From contig NZ_FSRC01000002.1 in the NCBI RefSeq assembly GCF_900129785.1, forward strand, positions 1-64,000: a DNA stretch of 64,000 nt, in the 5' to 3' direction. The DNA is from Algoriphagus halophilus. GTDB taxonomy: Bacteria > Bacteroidota > Bacteroidia > Cytophagales > Cyclobacteriaceae. Each line of letters starts with the position of its first letter. The stretch's first letter is position 1. The notes under the pieces are model-generated. The model was not told the DNA's origin. It saw only the letters and a program-made list of their open reading frames with translations, and ran no database searches. Position numbers and translations under genes: made by a program. Positions 1-8,421 of this stretch are shown piece by piece.

Positions 1-65
1 TCTGTCGATCACTCAAAACCCTCGTTTCAAGTCTCAATTTTTTCCCTTCCTTGCTGAAGGGAGTG

Positions 66-95
66 CAAAGGTAAGAAGCTTTTTTTAATCCGCAA
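66..95 (-). promoter_or_regulatory. Bacteroidota-type promoter P1, leftward
   Basis: On the minus strand a TTG (95-93) is followed after exactly 19 nt by TACCTTTG (73-66), a full match to the Bacteroidota primary-sigma consensus TAnnTTTG with its -33 TTG. Transcription would begin near base 60 and run leftwards out of the window. The context TTTGCACTCCC just after the -7 box recurs in the other two promoters of the array. Confidence 0.7.
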
Positions 96-178
96 CACTC
101 TTTGACTTTTTTATTTTTTAAAAGTTTCAGAAACCTCGTTCCTCTCCACTTTTAACCCCTTCCCTGCAGAAGGGTGCG

Positions 179-209
179 CAAAGGTAAGTGATCTTTTTTG
201 ACTTCCTAA
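179..209 (-). promoter_or_regulatory. Bacteroidota-type promoter P2, leftward
   Basis: On the minus strand TACCTTTG (186-179) is a perfect -7 box, identical to that of the downstream promoter. The -33 element is weaker: TTA at 209-207 with a 20-nt spacer. The following bases (CGCACCCTTC) resemble those after P1 (CACTCCCTTC), as if the promoter-leader unit had been duplicated. Confidence 0.6.
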
Positions 210-293
210 CCCTTTTGCAAAATTTTATTTCCTTTCAATTTTCAGGCATCTCAGCCTCCCCGTTTCTTCCGCCGTTCGCGTCGTTTGGGAGTG

Positions 294-323
294 CAAATAT
301 CCTACTTTTATCCGTAACAACAA
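294..323 (-). promoter_or_regulatory. Bacteroidota-type promoter P3, leftward
   Basis: On the minus strand a TTG (323-321) is followed after 19 nt by GATATTTG (301-294), one mismatch from TAnnTTTG. The next bases are CACTCCC, as in P1. It is the outermost of three tandem leftward promoters. Confidence 0.55.
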
Positions 324-393
324 TATCATTCAATAAAAAATATCCTCCTTTAACATAAACCCCTGAAACAGAAGAATAAAAATTTTAGGAAAT

Positions 394-426
394 AAAAATG
401 CCCTGATAAGCATTTTATCAGGGCAT
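394..426 (-). terminator. Rho-independent terminator of the DUF1080 pair
   Basis: A 12-bp perfect stem (398-409 with 415-426, ATGCCCTGATAA) with a 5-nt loop is followed on the minus strand by TTTTATTT. It lies 22 bp past the stop of the minus-strand DUF1080 gene and would isolate that transcript from the promoter array to its left. Confidence 0.85.
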
Positions 427-448
427 AAATTTCTAATTAAATGGAGAA

Positions 449-1045
449 TTACAGCTTTTTCAAAACAATGTTTCGCCAGTACACCTTAATTCCTCCTCCA
501 TCATGGATCTGAAGGCAGATTCCGCCTTTTCCTTCTCCAATTTTAGCATCTGAGAAGTTTACCATCTCATGCCCGTTCAAATAGGAAGTAACATTATCAC
601 CCTTTACTACGATTCTCATCTTGTTCCATTCTCCGAACTTTAAATATTTATCTTTTTCAGGATCTGGCTTTACTAACCAACCTCTTCCATAGGACTCATA
701 AATACCTCCGGTATCATGTCCTGGAGGAGCGACCTCCACTTGCCAACCAGAAACTTTAGTCCCGTCAACTGTAGATCTAATAAAAACACCACTATTTCCG
801 TTTGCCTCTTGCTTAAACTCCAAGGTAACTTCAAAATCATCGTAGTGCTCATCAGTCCCTAAATATCCATACCCTTTGTCCGGGCCACTTTCAGAAATTA
901 ATAATCCATCCTCCACATACCACTTCTCAGTACCATAGATTGTCCAGCCAGAAAGATCTTTTCCATTGAACAACTTTACTTTCTTCTGGGCAAAAGCCAA
1001 GTTTACAGACGCCAGCAAAAAAGCGGCAATCAATAATTTTCTCAT
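449..1045 (-). CDS. Secreted DUF1080 (3-keto-disaccharide hydrolase-type) protein
   Basis: 198 residues. An N-terminal signal peptide (MRKLLIAAFLLASVNLAFAQ) is followed by one DUF1080 domain (PF06439), a concanavalin-like beta-sandwich, recognisable from KLFNGKDLSGWTIYG near the start, GNSGVFIRS in the middle and a closing WRNIVLKKL strand. The family includes enzymes that hydrolyse 3-keto-glycosides; substrate here is not predictable. No lipobox is seen, so it should be periplasmic. The start codon overlaps the stop codon of the upstream DUF1080 lipoprotein as ATGA, implying translational coupling and a shared role. A strong terminator follows. Two Gfo/Idh/MocA dehydrogenases further along the window are of the type that could make 3-keto sugars, but they are not in the same operon. 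Confidence 0.88.
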   Translation of the reverse strand: MRKLLIAAFLLASVNLAFAQKKVKLFNGKDLSGWTIYGTEKWYVEDGLLISESGPDKGYGYLGTDEHYDDFEVTLEFKQEANGNSGVFIRSTVDGTKVSGWQVEVAPPGHDTGGIYESYGRGWLVKPDPEKDKYLKFGEWNKMRIVVKGDNVTSYLNGHEMVNFSDAKIGEGKGGICLQIHDGGGIKVYWRNIVLKKL

Positions 1046-1803
1046 AGTTTTCTAATTTTTAAATTTTTGAACCAAGTAACGGCTCCGTGATCTTGAAGTG
1101 ATATTAAACCTGTTTTTGAAATTGCATAATCAGGGAAGTCATTCCACTTTCCAGAATTACGTGCAGCAGTCCACTCTTCAGAATATGGAATAAACTCAAC
1201 GGTCTTCTTTCCATTTAACCAATAACTCGCGCCTTCTTCGGAAAAAATAATTCTAGAAGTATTCCATTCACCTGCTGGCTTAACAGCCCCCTCATAATCC
1301 GGCTCTGTCATCGCATAATCAGCACCGATAGATTGCCATTTTTCTAAAGGATCAGGAAAACCTAATTGATCGATTACTTGGTACTCAGGTCCAGTCTCAT
1401 AAGGAGCATGGTATTTTGGATCTTCCACTACGTGATACAAAACGCCACTATTTCCGCCTGGAGAGATCTTCCATTCCCATACCAATTCAAACTCTTCAAA
1501 CTCCATTGGGCCAAAAACAATATCTCCCCCAATGTCTCCTCCTTTTCCTAATGCCTTCAACGCACCATCTTCAACAGTCCAGCCATCTGGAAATGTATCT
1601 CCATTGAATGCTCTCCAACCAGAAGGGTCTACCCCATCAAATAAAAGCATCCATCCCTCTGATCTTTCTTCCTCAGTCAACGTGTTGTCTGGAACAACTA
1701 CTTCCTCCACTACTTCCGTTTCTGTAGCTTCTTCAGCTGGCTTTGGCCCACAGGACCAAGCTAGGGCTATCAATGCCACCCAAGCTAATTTTGTGTTTTT
1801 CAT
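1042..1803 (-). CDS. DUF1080 lipoprotein
   Basis: 253 residues. The N-terminus is a lipoprotein signal (hydrophobic stretch ending ALAWSCG, Cys18 as the lipidated residue), followed by an acidic Pro/Glu/Val-rich linker (about residues 20-45) and a DUF1080 domain with the typical elements MLLFDGVDPSGWRAF, PGGNSGVLYHV and a C-terminal VTWFKNLKIRKL. The acidic linker right after the Cys fits the Bacteroidota signal for export of lipoproteins to the outer face of the outer membrane (inference). It is the first gene of a two-gene unit; its TGA overlaps the ATG of the next DUF1080 gene by 4 bp. Probably acts with it on 3-keto-glycosides or another oligosaccharide derivative, at the cell surface or in the periplasm. 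Confidence 0.88.
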   Translation of the reverse strand: MKNTKLAWVALIALAWSCGPKPAEEATETEVVEEVVVPDNTLTEEERSEGWMLLFDGVDPSGWRAFNGDTFPDGWTVEDGALKALGKGGDIGGDIVFGPMEFEEFELVWEWKISPGGNSGVLYHVVEDPKYHAPYETGPEYQVIDQLGFPDPLEKWQSIGADYAMTEPDYEGAVKPAGEWNTSRIIFSEEGASYWLNGKKTVEFIPYSEEWTAARNSGKWNDFPDYAISKTGLISLQDHGAVTWFKNLKIRKL

Positions 1804-1926
1804 ATGATCTATTCTTTGTTTATTTTTCTCCTTACAATTAAACCCAAAAGTTAATTGAAATTTTTAATAAAGTCATTTAAGAAACTCTATTTTTTCAAGT
1901 CAAGGAATAATCTCAATACATACTGA

Positions 1927-2691
1927 TCAACTGAATGTCTTTGACAAATATTGTTTGGTCCCCAACAATCTGCTTCCGTACCAAGAGAAGTACTCGCCAT
2001 CCACCAGACGAATCTTGGTTTCGGGCAAATAGCTCTCGAAATACTCAATATGTTTCTCTTTGAATGGAAAAGGTTCAGAACTAAGCAACAGGTAATCTGG
2101 ATGTATTCCGACCAATTCGTCTAAGGCGACTTGCGGATACCTATTTTCAGATATTCTGTTTTCAAACCCACCGAAAGTAAGTATTTGATCAATGAATGTA
2201 TTTTTACCAACAACCATCAAAGGATCTTTCCATATTAAATAGACACATGTTCCCTTCCTTTCCAATGGTGTATGAAAGTCAGTTTCTAGTTGTACTGCAA
2301 TTTTTTCTGCTTTCTCTTCTACCTCCAGCATCTCTCCAATATTACGGATCATTGAAATCGAATCTTTGAGTGAGTTTACATCGCTCATCCAAACAGGATA
2401 TTCCTGCATTAAATTTTCAATTGCCTTTTGGTCATTCTCCTCTTTGTTGCCAATAATCAGGTCAGGTTGAAGAGATTGAATCATATCCATCCTATAATTC
2501 TTAGTTCCTCCTACGATGGCCTTCCTTTTTGTCAAGCCCTTTGGATGAACACAGAATTTTGTGATTCCAACTAGCCTATCCTCCAATCCCAAATCCATCA
2601 ACAATTCCGTTTGGGATGGGACAAGGGAAATAATCCTTTTTGGAGAACTCGAAAGATGAACCTCTCTATTAAGCTGATCAGTGTAAAACAT
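1927..2691 (-). CDS. BtuF/FecB-like helical-backbone binding protein without signal peptide
   Basis: 254 residues. The fold is that of class III periplasmic binding proteins for vitamin B12, haem or siderophores: RIISLVPSQTELLMDLGL at residues 19-36, the paired LQPDLIIG segment, a long linking helix around residues 105-135, and HPDYLLLSSEPFPF in the C-terminal lobe. The protein starts directly with FYTDQLNREVHL, so no signal peptide or lipobox is present, and no permease or ATPase gene is near. Such orphan family members are common in Bacteroidota; their ligand and compartment are unclear. It may be a cytoplasmic ligand-binding protein, or export may depend on an unseen upstream start (none is visible in frame). 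Function assigned at family level only. Confidence 0.75.
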   Translation of the reverse strand: MFYTDQLNREVHLSSSPKRIISLVPSQTELLMDLGLEDRLVGITKFCVHPKGLTKRKAIVGGTKNYRMDMIQSLQPDLIIGNKEENDQKAIENLMQEYPVWMSDVNSLKDSISMIRNIGEMLEVEEKAEKIAVQLETDFHTPLERKGTCVYLIWKDPLMVVGKNTFIDQILTFGGFENRISENRYPQVALDELVGIHPDYLLLSSEPFPFKEKHIEYFESYLPETKIRLVDGEYFSWYGSRLLGTKQYLSKTFS

Positions 2692-2752
2692 CTACCAAAA
2701 GTGTCAATGGGGTGTTTATTTTCCTCTAGCTACCCCAATTGACCTGAGGAAA

Positions 2753-3817
2753 TTATTTGATATACTTGAAGTCAAAACTTGGGTCAAAGTCCATAATGAA
2801 TTCAAACATCAGATTAATAACCTGTTCAATATCAGACTTGCTCGCGGTTTCTACAGTTGTATGCATATACTTTAAAGGAAGAGAAATTAATGCAGACGGC
2901 ACCCCTTCGTTGGAATAAGCAAAAGCATCTGTATCTGTTCCAGTCACTCTCGAAGCAGCTGATCTTTGAAACGGTATATCCTTCTTTTTTGCTGTTTCAA
3001 TAATCAAATCCAAGAGTTTCTTATGAACAGAAGCGCCATAGGTAAGTACTGGCCCCTTTCCAGCAGTTTGATCTCCACTAGTCACCTTATTATATAGAGG
3101 TGCAGTCGTATCATGACATACATCAGTGATTATGGCCGCATTGGGTTTAATATTGGCAGCTATCATTTGAGCTCCTCTTAACCCAATCTCTTCCTGAACA
3201 GCATTCACCACATATAGTCCAAAAGGAAGCTTCTTTCCTGATTCTTTGATCTTTTTGGCTACCTGAGCAATCATATAACCTCCAATACGGTTATCCAATG
3301 CTCTTCCAGAATAGAATTTCCCATTCAGCTCTGTTAATTCATCCTTAAAGGTAATGACACAGCCTACATGTATACCTAATTCCTCAACTTCTTCTTTTGA
3401 CCTAGCACCTACATCAATAAAGATATTATCCAAGGTTGGCGCATCTTCTTTGCCTTCTTTCCTAACATGAATTGCTGGCCAACCAAAAACTCCAGGAATT
3501 GCTCCTTTATCTGTATGAATATTTACCCGCATTGAAGGAGCTATCATATGATCAGAGCCTCCATTTCTCCTTACATATATATATCCATCGTCTTTGATGT
3601 AGTTGACAAACCAACTTATCTCATCCGCATGGGCTTCTATCACTAATTTATATGCTGCTTCTGGGTTAATCACGCCAACCGCTGTACCATAATTATCTGT
3701 GAAGTAATCATCAACAAATGGTTTGACATAATCAATCCATATCTGCTGACCGGATGCTTCAAATCCTGTTGGTGAAGCATTATTTAAATACCTATATAAA
3801 AAGGTGTTGGACTCCAT
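2753..3817 (-). CDS. M42 family metallopeptidase (glutamyl/deblocking aminopeptidase-like)
   Basis: 354 residues, the usual size of the family. The metal and catalytic residues of M42 aminopeptidases are visible in order: AHADEISWF (His/Asp), GRALDNRIGG (bridging Asp), VQEEIGLRG (catalytic Glu pair), TDVCHD (Asp) and YMHTTVE (His near the C-terminus). These enzymes are cytoplasmic, dinuclear Zn/Co peptidases that usually assemble as tetrahedral dodecamers and trim peptides from proteolysis. No signal peptide is present. It lies 38 bp downstream of the acyl-CoA carboxylase gene in the same direction, so the two may share a transcript. A second, shorter relative is near the end of the window. 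Confidence 0.9.
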   Translation of the reverse strand: MESNTFLYRYLNNASPTGFEASGQQIWIDYVKPFVDDYFTDNYGTAVGVINPEAAYKLVIEAHADEISWFVNYIKDDGYIYVRRNGGSDHMIAPSMRVNIHTDKGAIPGVFGWPAIHVRKEGKEDAPTLDNIFIDVGARSKEEVEELGIHVGCVITFKDELTELNGKFYSGRALDNRIGGYMIAQVAKKIKESGKKLPFGLYVVNAVQEEIGLRGAQMIAANIKPNAAIITDVCHDTTAPLYNKVTSGDQTAGKGPVLTYGASVHKKLLDLIIETAKKKDIPFQRSAASRVTGTDTDAFAYSNEGVPSALISLPLKYMHTTVETASKSDIEQVINLMFEFIMDFDPSFDFKYIK

Positions 3818-3855
3818 AATCTTTATTCTATTGTAAAATTTGGGATTAAACTTAA

Positions 3856-5439
3856 TTATAACGGAATATTTCCGTGTTTCTTTCTAGGTATCTTATCTAC
3901 CTTATTTTCGAGCATTTTATATGCCTTGATTAATTTTGATCGAGTATCTGCAGGAATGATCACCTCATCAATAAATCCTCTGTGAGCAGCCCGGTAGGGG
4001 TTTGCAAATTTTTCGGTGTAGTCCTCCACTTTCTCCTGAAGCTTTGCCTCTGGGTCTTCGGATTCGGCAATTTCTCTTTTAAAAATAATCTCAGAAGCCC
4101 CTTTTGCTCCCATAACAGCAATCTCTGCCGTTGGCCAAGCAAAATTAAGATCAGCTCCAATGTGTTTTGAATTCATGACATCATAAGCTCCTCCATATGC
4201 TTTTCGGGTAATGACCGTAATTCTAGGAACAGTAGCTTCCGAAAATGCATAAAGTAATTTCGCCCCATTACTAATGATGCCATTCCACTCTTGGTCTGTC
4301 CCCGGCAAAAACCCTGGCACATCTACCAATACCAATAATGGCACATTAAAACTATCACAGGTTCGAACAAACCTTGCCGCTTTGGTAGAGGCATGATTAT
4401 CTAAAACACCTGCCATGGATTGAGGCTGATTACCTACCACCCCAATACTCCTACCTGCAATACGTGCAAAACCTACCACAATGTTATCAGCATAATTTTC
4501 ATGAACCTCCAAAAAGGAATCTTCATCAACTATTCCTTTGACCACATCCCGCATATCATATGGATGGTTTGGGTTGTCCGGCACCAGAGAATTAAGCTCT
4601 TCCCTAATTTCATCTTCCAATAATTCGTAAGGATAAACAGGCGCCACTTCCTCACAGTTTTGAGGAAGGTAACTCAATATACTTTTGATATGTTTAATAC
4701 ATTCCAATTCATTAGGGCAAGCAAAATGAGTTACCCCACTTTTAGTACTATGGGCAGATGCTCCTCCCAACTCCTCTGCCGTTACAGTTTCCTGTGTCAC
4801 AGTTTTGACGACATTAGGCCCTGTTACAAACATGTATGAGGTATTCTCCACCATAAAAATAAAATCTGTTATGGCCGGAGAATAAACCGCCCCCCCTGCA
4901 CATGGACCCATGATGGCTGAAATCTGAGGAATTACTCCAGAGGCTAAGGTATTTCTATAAAAAATATCAGCATACCCTCCCAAGGAATTGACTCCTTCTT
5001 GGATTCGGGCACCTCCAGAGTCATTCAATCCAATAACAGGGGCGCCATTCTTCATGGCCATATCCATGATTTTGCAGATTTTCTCGGCATGAGTTTCTGA
5101 AAGTGAACCACCAAACACTGTGAAATCCTGAGAAAACACATAGACAAGCCTCCCATTGATTTCACCATACCCAGTGACTACCCCATCACCCAAATAATGC
5201 TCCTTATCCAATCCAAAATCTTTGGCCCGGTGCATTACAAATCGATCTAATTCCTGAAAAGTCCCTTCATCCAACAATAATTCTAATCGTTCTCTCGCAG
5301 TAAGCTTCCCTTTCTTATGTTGTGCTTCAATCCTCTTTTCTCCTCCTCCTTTTAAAGCAGCTTCATTTTTCTGTTTTAACAACTCTATCTTGCCATCAAT
5401 GCCGGGAAGAATATATTTGGGTGTATTGTTTTCGTTCAT
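3856..5439 (-). CDS. Acyl-CoA carboxylase, carboxyltransferase (beta) subunit, PccB-like
   Basis: 527 residues, matching propionyl-CoA carboxylase beta subunits. It holds both crotonase-like halves: the N-terminal [25 protein letters not shown] and [12 protein letters not shown] (oxyanion hole), and the C-terminal [13 protein letters not shown] and [11 protein letters not shown]. It would transfer carboxyl from biotin on a partner subunit to propionyl-CoA (or acetyl-CoA), giving methylmalonyl-CoA. No biotin carboxylase or biotin carrier gene is in the window, so the alpha partner must be elsewhere. A -7 promoter box sits 22 bp upstream, and the M42 peptidase follows. The exact acyl-CoA substrate is inferred from overall resemblance. 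Confidence 0.92.
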   Translation of the reverse strand: MNENNTPKYILPGIDGKIELLKQKNEAALKGGGEKRIEAQHKKGKLTARERLELLLDEGTFQELDRFVMHRAKDFGLDKEHYLGDGVVTGYGEINGRLVYVFSQDFTVFGGSLSETHAEKICKIMDMAMKNGAPVIGLNDSGGARIQEGVNSLGGYADIFYRNTLASGVIPQISAIMGPCAGGAVYSPAITDFIFMVENTSYMFVTGPNVVKTVTQETVTAEELGGASAHSTKSGVTHFACPNELECIKHIKSILSYLPQNCEEVAPVYPYELLEDEIREELNSLVPDNPNHPYDMRDVVKGIVDEDSFLEVHENYADNIVVGFARIAGRSIGVVGNQPQSMAGVLDNHASTKAARFVRTCDSFNVPLLVLVDVPGFLPGTDQEWNGIISNGAKLLYAFSEATVPRITVITRKAYGGAYDVMNSKHIGADLNFAWPTAEIAVMGAKGASEIIFKREIAESEDPEAKLQEKVEDYTEKFANPYRAAHRGFIDEVIIPADTRSKLIKAYKMLENKVDKIPRKKHGNIPL

Positions 5440-5460
5440 ACGATATACATTAGACTAGTT

Positions 5461-5468
5461 CAAATATA
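5461..5468 (-). promoter_or_regulatory. -7 promoter box before the carboxylase gene
   Basis: TATATTTG on the minus strand matches TAnnTTTG and would start transcription about 15 nt before the carboxylase ATG. No good TTG is seen at the -33 distance, so the call rests on the -7 box only. Confidence 0.45.
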
Positions 5469-5698
5469 GCAGGCTTTCGCAGGGATGGAAAAAAACTCTT
5501 AATAATGAGTCCATCGACTATAAATTTTAATCACCTATTCATGAGGAATTTTTAAGTTCTTTACTAGAAAGCTGATCTTCAATTTAACCTAATTCAAATA
5601 AAATTGGCCTTTTTTAAAAAATCTTGGAATAAAATTAAAGTGGAAAGCACTCATTTCAAATAACTTTCTATATTCGCCCATCCAAAAATTGGCAACCT

Positions 5699-6646
5699 AT
5701 GAATACCCAAAAGGCGGCGGTAATAGATATGGGAACCAATACATTTCATTTGTTATTGGTTGAATTGAATGAGTCCGGATTCAAGACGATTTACAAGGAA
5801 AAAATCCCTGTAAAGCTGGGAAAAGGTGGGATTAATCAAAATAATTTAGCGGAAGACGCTCAAAAACGAGCTTTTCATACCTTAAAACATTTTAAAAACC
5901 TGATAGATGGAGAACACATCAATCAGGTTTTTGCTTTTGCTACCAGTGCAGTCCGAAACGCCGAAAATGGTCTTGCATTTGTTCAGCAGGTGAAGGAAGA
6001 AATCGGAATAAGCATCCAAGTACTTTCGGGAGAAGAAGAAGCTCAAATGATCTATGAAGGCATCTGTCTTTCAGGGTCACTTAATGGGCAGGTAGAGCTT
6101 ATGATGGATATTGGAGGTGGATCCGTAGAATTTATCATAGGCACTTCCCAAGAAGTCTTTTGGAAAAAAAGTTTTGAAATTGGAGGCCAAAGACTACTCG
6201 AACTTTTCCATTACCATGATCCAATTCTTCCCGAAGAAGTGGCAAAACTTGAATCATATCTGGAAAGCAAACTTGGATCTTTGATTGAAGCAATTAAGAC
6301 TTATAAACCAACTGGACTTGTAGGAGCTTCAGGAACTTTTGACACCCTTACGGATATTTATTACGAATCCATGCTTCAGTGTAAACTGACTGGGCAACAT
6401 GTATTCGAACTTCCTATCGATGAATTTGAAAAAATTCACGATATGTTATTGACTAAAAACAAAGAAGAAAGACTTCAAATCCCTGGAATGATCCCCATGC
6501 GGGTGGATATGATTGTAGTTGCTTCCAGTTTAATTGAATTTATTCTGAGGTATATCCCTGTTCGGTCCATCACCTGCTCGCATTATGCCCTCAAAGAGGG
6601 AGCTATTTCTAGGGTCTTAAAGCAAATCTCAGCAATCAAAGCCTAG
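5699..6646 (+). CDS. Ppx/GppA family phosphatase
   Basis: 315 residues. The sugar-kinase/Hsp70-like fold is shown by the phosphate-1 motif AVIDMGTNTFHLLLVEL at the N-terminus, ATSAVRNAENG, LSGEEEAQMIYEG and the second phosphate loop MDIGGGSVEFIIG; GASGTFDTL corresponds to the adenosine-side motif. Short members of this length hydrolyse the terminal phosphate of polyphosphate or of pppGpp; the two activities cannot be told apart here. It is cytoplasmic. The gene is transcribed divergently from the carboxylase across a 259-bp gap; TATATTCG at 5669-5676 is a near match to the -7 box, without a clear -33 element. The HD domain of long Ppx proteins is absent. Confidence 0.88.
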   Translation: MNTQKAAVIDMGTNTFHLLLVELNESGFKTIYKEKIPVKLGKGGINQNNLAEDAQKRAFHTLKHFKNLIDGEHINQVFAFATSAVRNAENGLAFVQQVKEEIGISIQVLSGEEEAQMIYEGICLSGSLNGQVELMMDIGGGSVEFIIGTSQEVFWKKSFEIGGQRLLELFHYHDPILPEEVAKLESYLESKLGSLIEAIKTYKPTGLVGASGTFDTLTDIYYESMLQCKLTGQHVFELPIDEFEKIHDMLLTKNKEERLQIPGMIPMRVDMIVVASSLIEFILRYIPVRSITCSHYALKEGAISRVLKQISAIKA

Positions 6647-6721
6647 CATTAATTCTAGGTTTATTCGATTCCTGCTAGAAAATCAGCTCATTAAAAGGCG
6701 ATTTACCAAATTCAAAAACTC

Positions 6722-7792
6722 ATGACCTATTCTTACGAACAACTACGAGATTTCACTTTTGGAATGTTAACTAAAATTGGCTGTCCAGAAGATCATGCAA
6801 AAACGGCTACAGAAGTTCTGCTCTCTGCTGACTTGAGAGGCGTAGATAGTCATGGAGTAGCTAGATTGTCAGGATATGTAAGGCTTTGGGAAAAAGGAAG
6901 AATCAATGCCACTCCCAACATCAAAGTCACCTATGAAACTCCTTCAACAGCGGTAGTGGATGGGGATGGAGGTCTAGGCTTGGTGGTCGCTCCTTTTGCT
7001 ATGCAAGTAGCCATAGAAAAGGCAAAAGTTGCAGGAACAGGTTGGGTATCAGTAAAAAATTCAAATCATTATGGGATTGCAGGATATCATGCAATGAAAG
7101 CAGTGGAACATGATATGATTGGTATCTCTTTAACCAATGCAAGTCCATTGGTTTCTCCTACTTTTTCGAAAGAAAGACTATTGGGAACCAATCCAATTTC
7201 GGTAGCCATTCCTGCTGACAAGCAACCTCCATTTGTTGCTGATATGGCAACTACTACAGCAGCCAATGGGAAATTGGAGATTTTACAACGAAAAGGCTTA
7301 GATACTCCAACCGGTTGGGTTCAAGACAAAGAAGGAAATCCAACTACTTCTGCCAATGGAGTAAAAGATGGAGGTGCCTTGTTGCCTTTGGGAGGAGATC
7401 GTGAACATGGATCGCATAAAGGATATGCCCTAGGGTCGATTGTGGATATTTTTTCAGCAGTTCTTTCAGGAGCCAACTATGGACCTTGGGTTCCGCCTTT
7501 CGTTGCATTTTTGGAGCCAGATCCAAACCCGGTAGGAAAAGGAATAGGTCATTTCTTTGGAGCCATGCGAGTGGATGCATTCCGACCGGCAGATGAATTT
7601 AAATCCCATATGGATAATTGGATCAGTCGTTTCAGGGGAGCAAAACCCACTCCAGGAAATGAAAAAGTCTTAATTCCAGGTGATCCTGAGCGGGAATTAG
7701 AGGCAGTCCGAATGAAAGAAGGAATTCCTTTACTTGAACCTGTTGTGAAAGATTTGACTGAATTGGGAGAACGTTTTGGAGTGAAGTTTTAA
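6722..7792 (+). CDS. Ldh family (malate/L-lactate/ureidoglycolate type) NAD(P)-dependent oxidoreductase
   Basis: 356 residues. Family features are clear: the N-terminal helical SADLRGVDSHGVARLSGYV segment with catalytic His, NSNHYGIAGYHA, LTNASPLVSP, GTNPISVAIPA, and a late GDREHGSHKGYALGSIVDIFSAVLSG nucleotide-binding segment. These enzymes, unrelated to classical lactate and malate dehydrogenases, reduce 2-oxo acids or oxidise (S)-hydroxy acids using NAD(P)H in the cytoplasm. Members act on malate, sulfolactate, ureidoglycolate, pyrroline-2-carboxylate or 2,3-diketogulonate, and the sequence alone does not choose between them. It sits 75 bp after the phosphatase gene; the tandem Gfo/Idh oxidoreductases 1.2 kb downstream suggest, weakly, sugar-acid metabolism. 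Confidence 0.88.
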   Translation: MTYSYEQLRDFTFGMLTKIGCPEDHAKTATEVLLSADLRGVDSHGVARLSGYVRLWEKGRINATPNIKVTYETPSTAVVDGDGGLGLVVAPFAMQVAIEKAKVAGTGWVSVKNSNHYGIAGYHAMKAVEHDMIGISLTNASPLVSPTFSKERLLGTNPISVAIPADKQPPFVADMATTTAANGKLEILQRKGLDTPTGWVQDKEGNPTTSANGVKDGGALLPLGGDREHGSHKGYALGSIVDIFSAVLSGANYGPWVPPFVAFLEPDPNPVGKGIGHFFGAMRVDAFRPADEFKSHMDNWISRFRGAKPTPGNEKVLIPGDPERELEAVRMKEGIPLLEPVVKDLTELGERFGVKF

Positions 7793-7803
7793 CGGTCTGT
7801 TAA

Positions 7804-8373
7804 GTGAAAAAATATAATTCCGAAAAAGGTAATTCCTATATCTTTTTCGAAAAAAACACACCCCTGACCAGAGCAAATGTCATTTTGGACTGGACTTTTT
7901 TTTGCTTGATTATTATTTCAGGAGTATTAGTTTTTTTTGGAATCCTAATATTTCGAAACACAATTATTCCTCTGGGACCTCTTTTTATTGGTACTTCATT
8001 CGTATCAATACTTTTTTCTTTAGGACTTTGGATATTCCTCCGAAATAATTTATCCACTATATCTATTTTATTTTCTGGGTTTGTTATTGGAGGAGGTCTT
8101 TTTTATTTTTCATTCCTATACATCAACAAAATTTTTCCACTATCTACTTCTAAATCATTTACTTATAAAGTTCAAGAAAAAGGTAGCTTAGCAAAAGGAA
8201 GTAGAGGAAACTGTAATAACCCTTATGTGGTTATTTACATTAATGGGATTGAAAAACAACTAATTTTCACTTGCGATCTAAAAAACAAATCTGAAAATTC
8301 TCAAAAAGTTGTTTTGGAAATTTATGATGGCTTTTTTGGGTATCCTTTTATTTCAAAAAAGGAATTAATTTGA
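7804..8373 (+). CDS. Hypothetical protein with three membrane segments
   Basis: 189 residues; not recognised. A GTG start 11 bp after the preceding stop gives MKKYNSEKGNSYIFFEK. Three hydrophobic helices follow (about residues 24-49, 55-80 and 84-107), then a soluble C-terminal tail of about 75 residues with two cysteines (SRGNCNNP and IFTCDL) that may sit outside the inner membrane and form a disulfide. The coding strand is visibly richer in A+T than its neighbours. A plausible alternative is a later ATG, but the first helix would then be cut. No function can be assigned. Confidence 0.6.
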   Translation: MKKYNSEKGNSYIFFEKNTPLTRANVILDWTFFCLIIISGVLVFFGILIFRNTIIPLGPLFIGTSFVSILFSLGLWIFLRNNLSTISILFSGFVIGGGLFYFSFLYINKIFPLSTSKSFTYKVQEKGSLAKGSRGNCNNPYVVIYINGIEKQLIFTCDLKNKSENSQKVVLEIYDGFFGYPFISKKELI

Positions 8374-8421
8374 TGAAAATTATTTTGATGGAGAATCTTA
8401 CAAAATATATATTTTTAGAAA

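Larger units (their letters stand above)
1..393. other. Non-coding region with leftward promoter array
   Basis: No plausible gene is seen on either strand. The stretch holds three minus-strand promoter elements, listed separately, each followed by a short G+C-richer transcribed segment. The first two are followed by similar small hairpins (CCCTTC ... GGAAGGG, near 45-62 and 155-174). The array reads out of the window across base 1, so its target cannot be seen. The arrangement of several strong promoters in tandem upstream of non-coding leader DNA is what is usually seen before rRNA operons; that assignment is inference. Confidence 0.6.
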
